6,140 bases of DNA from CAZQYC01 sp043746555 (GCA_043746555.1 JAYTQU010000162.1:1-6140), one strand, 5' to 3'. Positions 1-6,140 are shown, numbered from the stretch's first letter. The notes: generated by a model not told the origin, from the sequence alone. Numbers and translations: made by a program.

Positions 1-64
1 CTATGATTTCCGATCAAATCCACATCGAGTCGATTCTTACTCGACATAGTCAGGAAGGGCGCAT

Positions 65-100
65 AGTGACGCCTATGTCGCTCAAGACATAGGCGTCACT
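65..100. repeat. Perfect 15-bp inverted repeat (hairpin) at the integrase breakpoint
   Basis: The arm at 65-79 (AGTGACGCCTATGTC) is the exact reverse complement of the arm at 86-100, with a 6-nt loop GCTCAA at 80-85. A second, broken pairing (GAAGG 54-58 with CCTTC 101-105) lies just outside if 59-64 bulges out. No T-tract follows on either strand, so it does not look like an intrinsic terminator. The right arm overlaps the first recognisable codons of the integrase remnant (Arg-His at 94-99). It could be an insertion-sequence or MITE end, an inverted duplication made during the rearrangement that cut the integrase, or a recombination site. The repeat itself is certain; its nature is not known. 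Confidence 0.85.
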
Positions 101-249
101 CCTTCGCAACTCATCTCCTGCACTCCGGCTACGACATTCGCACCGTCCAGGAATTGCTCGGCCACGCAGATGTATCGACAACAATGATCTACACGCACGT
201 CCTCAATCGCGGTGGGCGCGGCGTGGTCAGCCCGATTGATTTGGGTTGA
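94..249 (+). pseudogene. Integron integrase (IntI-type tyrosine recombinase), C-terminal remnant
   Basis: This encodes the last 51 residues of a tyrosine recombinase ending at TGA 247-249. The text is typical of integron integrases: RHSFATHLL, then GYDIRTVQELLGH, STTMIYTHVLN, and a final RGGRGVVSPIDLG, close to the end of IntI1. Catalytic residues and spacing agree with IntI1 as I recall it: Arg (94-96, R280 equivalent), His of LLGH (163-165, H303) 23 residues later, and the nucleophile Tyr (190-192, Y312) 9 residues after that. The intact family is about 320-340 residues, so some 85% is missing, including the first catalytic Arg, the Lys and the first box-II His. The frame stays open back to 70, but the HxLRH context is lost before the Arg, and an in-frame TGA sits at 67-69. 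The first in-frame ATG (184) lies past most of the conserved text. It would be inactive. Whether the rest of the gene lies further left, beyond an insertion, cannot be seen. No attC or attI site is recognisable here. Confidence 0.9.
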
Positions 250-287
250 CGCGACATACGACGATGCCTTTCGAAGTGAAACTATTC

Positions 288-338
288 GGAAGCAGAGACG
301 ATTTCTATCAAGCCGAGTTTACGGAGATCTTTGCTTCC
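288..338. repeat. Imperfect inverted repeat at the 3' end of the large gene
   Basis: GGAAGCAGAGA (288-298) pairs with TCTTTGCTTCC (328-338) at 10 of 11 positions; the exception, 295/331, is a G-U wobble in plus-strand RNA. The loop is 29 nt. The inner edge touches the stop codon of the large minus-strand gene (TAG at 340-338), so it is placed where a terminator would be expected. However, the loop is long and no clear U-run follows on the minus strand (it continues GAATAGTTTCAC). A weak or factor-assisted terminator, or a protective 3' stem, is possible; chance is also possible. Apart from this repeat I see nothing in the 250-337 gap. Confidence 0.4.
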
Positions 339-3300
339 TACGGGTTGCCCGCAGTTGTTTGCCGTTTGCTCGGCCGCAGCGAATCTAAATTCAAATCCTT
401 GAAGGTGTCTTGATCGAACTTCATGCGGAATTTAATAAACGGACCTTGTGCGGTGTAGCGGCTGGCGGTGAAGTCTTTGTCGTTGAAGCCGGCGAAGTTG
501 TAGCCGATCGACATCCACATGTTGCGTGCGACGGTGATTCCGAGATCGACGCCGACGGATACATCGCTGGTTTTGGCATTCCACGAGTGCAGCCATGTGC
601 CGTGTACGCCGGTGTCGAACCTGCCGCTTAGATCGCGGCGCAGATCGAAGCCGTACAGATCGGAGTAGCCTTTGTAGCGTTCATCGTCGAATGTGCTGAT
701 GACGTAACGCGCGCCATATTGCAATCCCAATTGCGTGCGCGCGTTTAGTTGCCAGTTGGTATTCAGATTGTTGACGAGGCGCGACGACTCGATCAATGAG
801 AGCGTGCTTTGCTGTTCATCGCGTTTAAGATCGAGGCGATCGAGAATGATCCAATTGCTTTCGACGGGTCGATATGCCCATGAGAATCGAACCAAACCGC
901 TGATTGTGTCGCCGGGTCCGGTTGACAATTGGCTCGTCTCGCTCTTGAGCCAATTGGTTTGCAACGAAAACGCATGACCGCGAACCGCTTCGCGATAGAA
1001 GCCGCCGACATAGGTCCAGCGTTTTTCGCTATCCGAATCGCGATGTTCGACGCGCGAAGTGAAGGTCCAATCGTCACTGCGATACATTGCCGCAACGCTG
1101 CTGGCAAAGAAATCTTCCGTCAACGCTCCCGAGGCCAGCGGTGTTGCAATGTTGCGCGTCGCCGCCGCGGTTGACGCAAGCCCCGCGCCGCGCATCGTCT
1201 TATTTTGGTCGACGCCGAAGTCCATTGCCCATCGATCGTTGACCTGCCAACCCTGCGTGAGACCAAGATTGGAGAATAATCGCTCACCGTTTTCGCTGTA
1301 CTGTTGGTTCATGCTTGAGGAAATTTGCGCGCGCTCCCACGGCGCGGTGCGCATGCCGATGCGCATCATGTCGCTCGACAATTGCGCGCCTTCGCTGCGT
1401 TCGTACTCGCTAAACAACGTCGTCGCTTGACTGAGTTTGTAATCGGCGCCCACCAGCGAACGCGCGGGATAGTCGATGCTCTGCGCGCTGCCGCCGAGCG
1501 AGCGATCGTATTCGCCTTTAAGTGTGACTCGATCGTCCCAAACTTTCACGTTGCCGGTGGCCGATGCAAGATCGGATACCAATTTTCCCGTTTGCAAACC
1601 GGCATCGCTTACGTGCCGCGCGCCTAACCCGAATCCATAGCGATCGGTTTCGCGCCGCACTTCGGTGCTCACCATTTGTCGTTCTGCCGCGGTAGTCTGC
1701 ATCGACTGATCGAACGCTTCGGTGCGGACAGCCCAGTGATCGCCAAGTTTAATGCGGCTATCGACACCGGCTTTGCGCGTGCCGGTTTCGCTCGACAGTT
1801 GTTGTCCCAAGCCGAATTGCGATTCCTGTTCGCGCAGATACACACTCGCATCGACTCGCTCGGACACATGTTTTACTTCGGTTAGATAGGCGTTCGCGAT
1901 TGGCGCGCGTGCCGGATTGTCCGAGTCGGTGCGCGCGACTTCGGCGCGAACGGTAGTGTGTTGGCCTACCTTCACACGTAGATCGGCGCCGCCCAAACGT
2001 GTATCGCCGACTTGCGCGTTTTCCTGCACGTAACTTGCGCCCACTTCCACTTTATCGCCGGCCAACTTGACCGCGGCGCGCGTGCCGGCGACCACTTGCT
2101 CGCGTCCGCCTTGCGCCACTTCGTATTCGGCAATGATGTAAACCGGATTAAAGTTTTGATCGCGACTCGCAATGGGCTGCTTGAAAAACAAAGTGCCATT
2201 CAAATAGTCGATGTTGTAATCGACGAACCGCGACATCTCGCGCGACTCGACCACTACCTCGCTGCGAAAACGATCGCGCGTTTCGATGCGTACCTTGTCG
2301 CTGTTGGCAATGATGTTGCCGACCGATAGACGATACAAGCCCGACGTGCCGTCGCCTTGCAACTCGTTCTTGACGAATCCCTGATCGGTTTGCGCGGCAA
2401 ATGCGGTCACGCTGAAATGATCGTTCGAGTATTCGGTCTTCGCGCCGGTCAGCGTGCGGCTATAACGACTGAGTTCGGTGACCGTGAGTCCGGTTTGGAA
2501 GTCGCCAAACATCGCCATGAACTGATTGCGTTCTAACTTGAGATAGAGCTTGTCTTGCGATGCCGCTTCAAAGCGTTGCTCCGTGCCGTCGCCGTACACC
2601 GTGTAGTAGCGATCCGGTTCGATTGTGCCGAGCAAACTTCTATCGACCGGTTTGCGTACGCGCGCCGAGTCGTAGGCAACCGTGAGCAGGTATTCGCCTT
2701 TGATGCGACCCTTCGCGAAGAAGGCAACGCGACCGTTCTTATCGAAGCCTTCCTCGACTCCCGCATCGTTCGCGGCTTGCATGTTTTCGGAAATGGTTTT
2801 GTACGCGCCGGTACCCTCGGCGATACCAACCATCACCCAATCGCGCGCTTGAGGTTTGAGCCAAACGCGCAGGTCTTGAGTCGTTCGCTCGTTGAATTGC
2901 AAATGGAGCATCGCATTGCCGCTCTGCGTGGTCGGTTCGAGTTCGATGCGTGCGATGCCATCGTCATCGACTTTGAAATTAGGCTGACGCTTGCCGATGG
3001 CCAACAACGGATTGTCGCGCAGCGATTCCACTTCGGATTGCGATCGATACGGCGCCTCGATGGTGAACGCGCCCATTGTTCCCGGTCGTGCGGGTTTGTC
3101 TTGCGCGTCGAACATGCGTAATGCGATTGTCGGCTTGGTTTGTCCATCGGAAATCAAAGTCGATTGTTCGGCGATCAACTCCGCACGTACAGCGCCACCC
3201 GCGAAATGCACCATGCGCGTCATCCTTGAAACTTCGTGGCCGTCGGCGCCTCGCACGATAGCTTGCAGCGTGTTATCGCCGTCGCGCAAATCGATACCGA

Positions 3301-6140
3301 TCCAATAACTAACGGCGACAGTCTTGGCTTGATTGTTAATCGTGCCGTCGAAGTTCAGCGCGCTCACCGGTGCGCCGTTGATCGATAGCTCAACTTTTTG
3401 TGTGATTTCGTGCGCAATCGCGACCTTCACCGCCGAGATTGATGGAATCGCGCCGTCGCGCGGCAACAACCACGCAATGCCCGGTTGCAGTGTTTCAATA
3501 TCGATGGCGCCGGATTTTGTTTCTTTGTCTTTCACTTCTGTCGTCGCTACGGCGCGCATGCCGGGGATCAATCCTTCGGTCGCAACCGATGTCGATTCGG
3601 CTCGCGTCATCGCAACGGAGACGCGGCCAAGCGATCGCACACGCATGCCTTCGATAGCAATTTCCACGCGACGATTGCGCGCTAACGTCGCCGCGTCGTT
3701 ACCGAGCGCGAGCGGTTCATCGGGGCCTTTGCCATCGATGGTCAATTGCTCAGGCTTGAGATCGAGGCGCTGACATAGATAGTCGGCCACCGCTTGCGCG
3801 CGCGCGCGCGACAATTCGTAGTTGTCTTTGAACAATGTGCTGCTCGTCGCCGTGATTGGCGTGCTATCGGTGTGACCGATTGCCGTAACATGGATATTAC
3901 GCACACCGCGCCATTCGTTCGCCACACGATTGAGTTGCTCGCGATCGCGTTGCGCGAGTTCCGCTTTCAGCACTTCGAAATGCGGACTGAAACGATAACT
4001 CGCTTTTTCCAAACTCATCTCGCCGCGCAGCACGCGATTTTCCGCGGGCGCGGTAATTTGTTTGCTCGCGCCCGGCGTATCGAACATCAGATACGATTTG
4101 ACCGGCATTGCGCCGGCGGCTTTCGATGTCACTCGTGAATGGAAAGTTACTGTGTGATATCCGGTTGCCGATAACGCACCGAGCGGGAACGTGAGCACGC
4201 CATCGTTGTTTTTGGTTTCGATGGTTGCGGACTCGCTGCTCTGCGGTTCGTTAAGGCGCGCACTGCCCGCGATAAATTCCAGCCCCGGCGGCAACACTGC
4301 GATCGCGCGAGCGTTGGTAATGGCGTTGCCTTCGACATTCACCGTAATGGTGTGAATCAATTCCATATCGCCGGCAAGTGTCGTCGACATGTAGAGGCCG
4401 ACACTGCCCGCGGGTGGCTTGCGTTTAGCAAGACGGAAATCCGCACGCCATAGTGCGCCGCCGCGCAAATCGACAAATTGCGAATAGGCACGACCGCTAT
4501 GCGCCACTTTGTCGTTGCATAAATTCGCTTCGTATCCAGGCGGAATCGATACGGTGTCGAGTTGGACGACATGATTACCGGCATCGACGCCCTCGAAGTG
4601 ATACTTGCCCTCTTCATCGGTAACGACGTAGCGGCCGTCTTCGAGGTAAATGCGAATACCGGATACGCCTTTCAATTGGTTGGGCTGCCGGTCGCAACCG
4701 CCTTCAACCACACGGCCGAGCAACACGGCTTTCGATTTGAATAGATCGTCTTGCAGACGAATCGACACTTGCGCGTCGTTGCTGCTCGCGCCGTTACCGC
4801 TGACGGCGTGCGCGCTATTGGTAAGCTGCGGTCCGCGCGCACTCTGCGTAATTTCCACCACGTAGGCGATGACGACGCTTTGCTTCGGCGTCAGCGTCGC
4901 GAGTGAAAAACCGAGTGTGCGGCCGTCGGCGCTAATCGTCGGGTCGGCGCCGGCCTGAGTCGCGATGCGTGTCGAGCCTTTGCGATAGCGCAAGCCCAAC
5001 GGCAATCGATCGTCGATGCGGATCGTTTGAAACGTGCCGGTATCGCCGGTGTTTTGGATATTCAACGTGTACTGCACGAAGTCGCCGGGCGAGGCAATCG
5101 TTGTCGTCGTGGTCTTCTGCAAAAACAATCGTGCATTACTCGGATCGACCGGAATGTCGATAGCGACAGCGGGCGGACTCGCCGCGGAAAAATTATTGCC
5201 GAACGAGCCGGCTTGCAACCGAAACGGCGCGCCGGGAAGTTGACTCAAGTCGGCGATTGCTCGCTGCGACGGAAACGCATGCGTGAGCGGGGGCGTGACA
5301 TCTAAGCGATATTGGCCGGGCGCAACCAATGGAAATCGGAAAACACCTGGAGGCAATGTGTAAACGGTGCCGCCGGCATCGGTGACGGGTTGGCCGGTGG
5401 TCATCGTCGCGGGATATTTGCTGACGCCATCGTCGCCTAACACGACTGCGGGTTGTCCAGTGATTGCATCGAGCAAGCGAACGATTGAACCGTTCACCGC
5501 TTGACCGGTGCTCGAATCGAACACGAGTCCAAAGGGATCGATCAGCGCGTTCGCATTCGACGTGTCTTGCGAATCGCGAGGATCGACATAGTTCGCGGTG
5601 AGTTGTGAATTGCGATCGACCTGCAAAACGCAATCGCTTGCGACCGCAGCGGCCGCGACGTGCGTTTGAATGTAGCCGACAAACACGCCGGTATTCACGC
5701 CGGTTTCGCTCAGCCGAATGATTTCAACATCGCCGATACCGCTGGTGAGGCGCAACTCGATCGTGTCGATGGCGGTAGCGTCGCGATTTTGATCGCCATC
5801 GTTGACTTGCACGAATATTGCTTCGCCGCCGTGTATGGTCGATGCATTGACCATCGAAATCGGTTGCAGTGGATTGACGCTACCGCCGGGAACAATGGTC
5901 GGTGGCGGTAACGGCGTGAATCCTGTGCTAACGCGACACGCCGTTGGGCCCGCAGTGCTTTGCATGCTGGCGCTGGTCGTATCGGTTGCGCGAAACAACG
6001 CGATGGTCGAACGAGTAGGCAACGGTTCAACGGTTGCGTTCACGGTGTTGCTGAACGCACTGTCGCTTCCACCGCCTGGTCGCGTGAACTCGATCACGGC
6101 GGTATTGCGAATTAATGTTCCTGGTTGTGTGGTTTGAACG
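338..6140 (-). CDS. Giant multidomain envelope protein with DUF11, SdrD-B-like, OmpA and C-terminal beta-barrel-like regions (5'-truncated by window)
   Basis: An open minus-strand frame from the right edge to TAG at 340-338. Residues below are counted from the GTG at 6097-6095. That codon is not a believable start: the frame continues upstream to the edge (VQTTQPGTLIRNTA before it), it lies inside a beta repeat, there is no signal peptide, and no Shine-Dalgarno is suitably spaced. Domains: end of a repeat module (1-25); an ETGVNTGVF beta domain (about 80-172); a carboxypeptidase-regulatory/Cna-B-like domain (186-272); DUF11 (320-450); an SdrD-B-like domain (455-525); a second DUF11-like domain (563-690); OmpA-type (701-818); Ig-like (868-965); invasin/Big-like (970-1080); outer-membrane beta region (1086-1894); polar tail (1895-1919). 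No TonB plug is visible. All five Cys (54, 156, 468, 527, 775) lie before the beta region. It is probably exported by Sec and inserted by BAM, and bound to peptidoglycan. A role in adhesion, envelope bridging or secretion is inference. I do not recognise a named gene. The coding frame is intact. Confidence 0.93.
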   Translation of the reverse strand, partial: VQTTQPGTLIRNTAVIEFTRPGGGSDSAFSNTVNATVEPLPTRSTIALFRATDTTSASMQSTAGPTACRVSTGFTPLPPPTIVPGGSVNPLQPISMVNASTIHGGEAIFVQVNDGDQNRDATAIDTIELRLTSGIGDVEIIRLSETGVNTGVFVGYIQTHVAAAAVASDCVLQVDRNSQLTANYVDPRDSQDTSNANALIDPFGLVFDSSTGQAVNGSIVRLLDAITGQPAVVLGDDGVSKYPATMTTGQPVTDAGGTVYTLPPGVFRFPLVAPGQYRLDVTPPLTHAFPSQRAIADLSQLPGAPFRLQAGSFGNNFSAASPPAVAIDIPVDPSNARLFLQKTTTTTIASPGDFVQYTLNIQNTGDTGTFQTIRIDDRLPLGLRYRKGSTRIATQAGADPTISADGRTLGFSLATLTPKQSVVIAYVVEITQSARGPQLTNSAHAVSGNGASSNDAQVSIRLQDDLFKSKAVLLGRVVEGGCDRQPNQLKGVSGIRIYLEDGRYVVTDEEGKYHFEGVDAGNHVVQLDTVSIPPGYEANLCNDKVAHSGRAYSQFVDLRGGALWRADFRLAKRKPPAGSVGLYMSTTLAGDMELIHTITVNVEGNAITNARAIAVLPPGLEFIAGSARLNEPQSSESATIETKNNDGVLTFPLGALSATGYHTVTFHSRVTSKAAGAMPVKSYLMFDTPGASKQITAPAENRVLRGEMSLEKASYRFSPHFEVLKAELAQRDREQLNRVANEWRGVRNIHVTAIGHTDSTPITATSSTLFKDNYELSRARAQAVADYLCQRLDLKPEQLTIDGKGPDEPLALGNDAATLARNRRVEIAIEGMRVRSLGRVSVAMTRAESTSVATEGLIPGMRAVATTEVKDKETKSGAIDIETLQPGIAWLLPRDGAIPSISAVKVAIAHEITQKVELSINGAPVSALNFDGTINNQAKTVAVSYWIGIDLRDGDNTLQAIVRGADGHEVSRMTRMVHFAGGAVRAELIAEQSTLISDGQTKPTIALRMFDAQDKPARPGTMGAFTIEAPYRSQSEVESLRDNPLLAIGKRQPNFKVDDDGIARIELEPTTQSGNAMLHLQFNERTTQDLRVWLKPQARDWVMVGIAEGTGAYKTISENMQAANDAGVEEGFDKNGRVAFFAKGRIKGEYLLTVAYDSARVRKPVDRSLLGTIEPDRYYTVYGDGTEQRFEAASQDKLYLKLERNQFMAMFGDFQTGLTVTELSRYSRTLTGAKTEYSNDHFSVTAFAAQTDQGFVKNELQGDGTSGLYRLSVGNIIANSDKVRIETRDRFRSEVVVESREMSRFVDYNIDYLNGTLFFKQPIASRDQNFNPVYIIAEYEVAQGGREQVVAGTRAAVKLAGDKVEVGASYVQENAQVGDTRLGGADLRVKVGQHTTVRAEVARTDSDNPARAPIANAYLTEVKHVSERVDASVYLREQESQFGLGQQLSSETGTRKAGVDSRIKLGDHWAVRTEAFDQSMQTTAAERQMVSTEVRRETDRYGFGLGARHVSDAGLQTGKLVSDLASATGNVKVWDDRVTLKGEYDRSLGGSAQSIDYPARSLVGADYKLSQATTLFSEYERSEGAQLSSDMMRIGMRTAPWERAQISSSMNQQYSENGERLFSNLGLTQGWQVNDRWAMDFGVDQNKTMRGAGLASTAAATRNIATPLASGALTEDFFASSVAAMYRSDDWTFTSRVEHRDSDSEKRWTYVGGFYREAVRGHAFSLQTNWLKSETSQLSTGPGDTISGLVRFSWAYRPVESNWIILDRLDLKRDEQQSTLSLIESSRLVNNLNTNWQLNARTQLGLQYGARYVISTFDDERYKGYSDLYGFDLRRDLSGRFDTGVHGTWLHSWNAKTSDVSVGVDLGITVARNMWMSIGYNFAGFNDKDFTASRYTAQGPFIKFRMKFDQDTFKDLNLDSLRPSKRQTTAGNP
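416..2842 (-). other. Outer-membrane beta-barrel-like region of the large protein
   Basis: Residues about 1086-1894. The region is a long series of 8-12 residue strands with alternating polar and hydrophobic residues joined by short charged turns, for example RSLVGADYKLSQATTLFSEY and SDLYGFDLRRDL. It has no Cys, many aromatic girdle residues, and a last strand GPFIKFRMKF (1885-1894). Its first 240 residues carry distinctive text: YYTVYGDG (1164-1171), a GDF turn (1198-1200), RDRFRSE (1274-1280) and DYNIDYLNGTLFFKQP (1293-1308). By eye I count roughly 30 or more strands from 1339 on. The protein ends in a 25-residue polar tail, not in the terminal aromatic residue usual for BAM substrates. Confidence 0.8.
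926..956. repeat. Perfect 10-bp inverted repeat inside the beta-region coding sequence
   Basis: CAATTGGCTC (926-935) is the exact reverse complement of GAGCCAATTG (947-956), with an 11-nt loop. It lies in the part coding for LQTNWLKSETSQLS. The stem could fold in the mRNA. No T-run follows, and the reading frame is undisturbed. It may be coincidental. Confidence 0.4.
2858..3496 (-). other. Ig-like and invasin/Big-like domains linking the OmpA domain to the beta region
   Basis: Residues about 868-1080. The first part (QPGIAWLLPRDG, then VELSINGAPV and DLRDGDNTLQAIVRGADG) has the look of a bacterial Ig-like domain. The second (AELIAEQSTLISDGQTKPTI at 971-990, then DDDGIARIELEPTTQSGNAML) follows the Big_1/intimin pattern of 'dg.t...i.v.v.D..g.p' and a late 'G.a...l' strand. 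These assignments rest on pattern recognition only and are weaker than the OmpA call. Confidence 0.6.
3644..3997 (-). other. OmpA/MotB-type peptidoglycan-binding domain inside the large protein
   Basis: Residues 701-818. It opens with YRFSPHFEVLKAELAQRD, followed by the core motif GHTDSTPI (741-748), NYELSRARAQAVADYL (759-774) and RNRRVEIAIEG (807-817). By alignment with Acinetobacter OmpA from memory, Asp744 and Arg766 match the residues that hold the diaminopimelate of the peptide stem (D271 and R286). Both are present, so binding to meso-diaminopimelate peptidoglycan is likely. A seven-residue insertion between them resembles MotB-like members. Its presence fixes this part of the protein in the periplasm if it is functional. 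Confidence 0.92.
3796..3810. repeat. 15-nt alternating GC tract in the OmpA-domain coding sequence
   Basis: An uninterrupted (GC)7G run. On the minus strand it encodes the Arg-Ala-Arg-Ala at 764-767 of the OmpA motif ELSRARAQ, including the ligand-binding Arg766. A dinucleotide run of this kind can slip during replication or adopt Z-form, and a change of one unit would shift the frame and remove the rest of the protein, including the whole beta region. The tract is seen; the consequence is inference. Confidence 0.5.
4028..6140 (-). other. N-terminal tandem beta-sandwich modules of the large protein, including two DUF11-type repeats
   Basis: Residues about 1-690, continuing off the window. 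Two modules share the DUF11 signature: DRLPLGLRYRKGSTRI (363-378) and AVLPPGLEFIAGSARL (600-615), each after a hydrophobic strand pair. Between them lies an SdrD-B-like module with the turn TDEEGKYHFEGV (493-504). C468 and C527 flank that module and could form a disulfide. The earlier ETGVNTGVF motif (131-139) is one I associate with beta domains of bacterial and archaeal surface proteins, and a Cna-B/carboxypeptidase-regulatory-like fold follows. Such modules usually act as stiff spacers or adhesive stalks. Domain limits are by eye. Confidence 0.75.

Noticed and set aside
65..100. Palindrome as an attC recombination site of an integron cassette
   Set aside because: The typical GTTRRRY and RYYYAAC boxes with an imperfect, bulged stem are not present; the stem here is perfect, and it lies inside the integrase remnant.
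65..100. Palindrome as a Rho-independent terminator
   Set aside because: The stem is strong but neither strand continues with a T-run.
42..258. CGACATA occurring at 42-48 and 252-258 on both sides of the integrase remnant, as a possible target-site duplication
   Set aside because: A 7-bp match within about 250 bp is expected by chance, and the copies do not coincide with defined element ends.
264..413. A 49-codon plus-strand frame starting MPFEVKLFGSRDDFYQAEF just after the integrase remnant
   Set aside because: It has no clear ribosome binding site, overlaps the end of the large gene by 76 bp on the opposite strand, and its second half is a shadow of that gene. Only the first 24 codons lie in free sequence, so it cannot be supported.
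2555..3121. Long plus-strand open frame (188 codons) opposite the giant gene
   Set aside because: It is wholly antisense to a coherent domain-bearing protein, has no recognisable domain, and its Arg/Phe/Val-rich text is what the opposite strand of this coding sequence produces.
1..6140. CRISPR array, tRNA, rRNA or riboswitch
   Set aside because: No regularly spaced repeats and no cloverleaf or conserved RNA motif were seen; almost all of the window is one coding sequence.

Overview
The window reads as part of a Gram-negative chromosome, most likely from a gammaproteobacterium or a related proteobacterium. Two signs point there: a very large envelope protein that combines an OmpA-type peptidoglycan-binding domain with a long outer-membrane-like beta region, and a remnant of an integron integrase. 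The taxonomic call is an inference from gene content; nothing in the window fixes the genus.

Layout. Positions 1-64 hold no gene I can identify, only a short minus-strand reading frame running off the left edge. Positions 65-100 are a perfect 15-bp palindromic hairpin. Positions 94-249 (+ strand) are the last 51 codons of a tyrosine recombinase of the integron-integrase (IntI) type. Its homology stops inside the right arm of the hairpin, so it is a broken relic. Positions 250-337 are a short gap between convergent genes, with an imperfect inverted repeat next to the end of the large gene. Positions 338-6140 (- strand) are one uninterrupted coding region that runs off the right edge. At least 1933 codons are present and the true N-terminus lies outside the window. 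The GTG at 6097 is only the outermost start-like codon, not a credible start.

The large protein has, from its N-terminal side: several beta-sandwich modules (end of a repeat module, a domain with an 'ETGxNTGVF' motif, a carboxypeptidase-regulatory/Cna-B-like domain, a DUF11 repeat, an SdrD-B-like domain and a second DUF11-like domain); a full OmpA/MotB-type peptidoglycan-binding domain with its ligand-binding Asp and Arg; Ig-like and invasin-like (Big) domains; and about 810 residues of alternating amphipathic beta strands ending in a 25-residue polar tail. I infer an outer-membrane protein anchored to the cell wall, with a role in envelope architecture, adhesion or secretion. The substrate and partners cannot be read from the sequence.

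The two genes have no visible functional link. The integrase relic suggests that the flank of the large gene was once an integron or was rearranged. The points most worth following are the unusual domain order and barrel size of the giant protein, and the palindrome at the integrase breakpoint.
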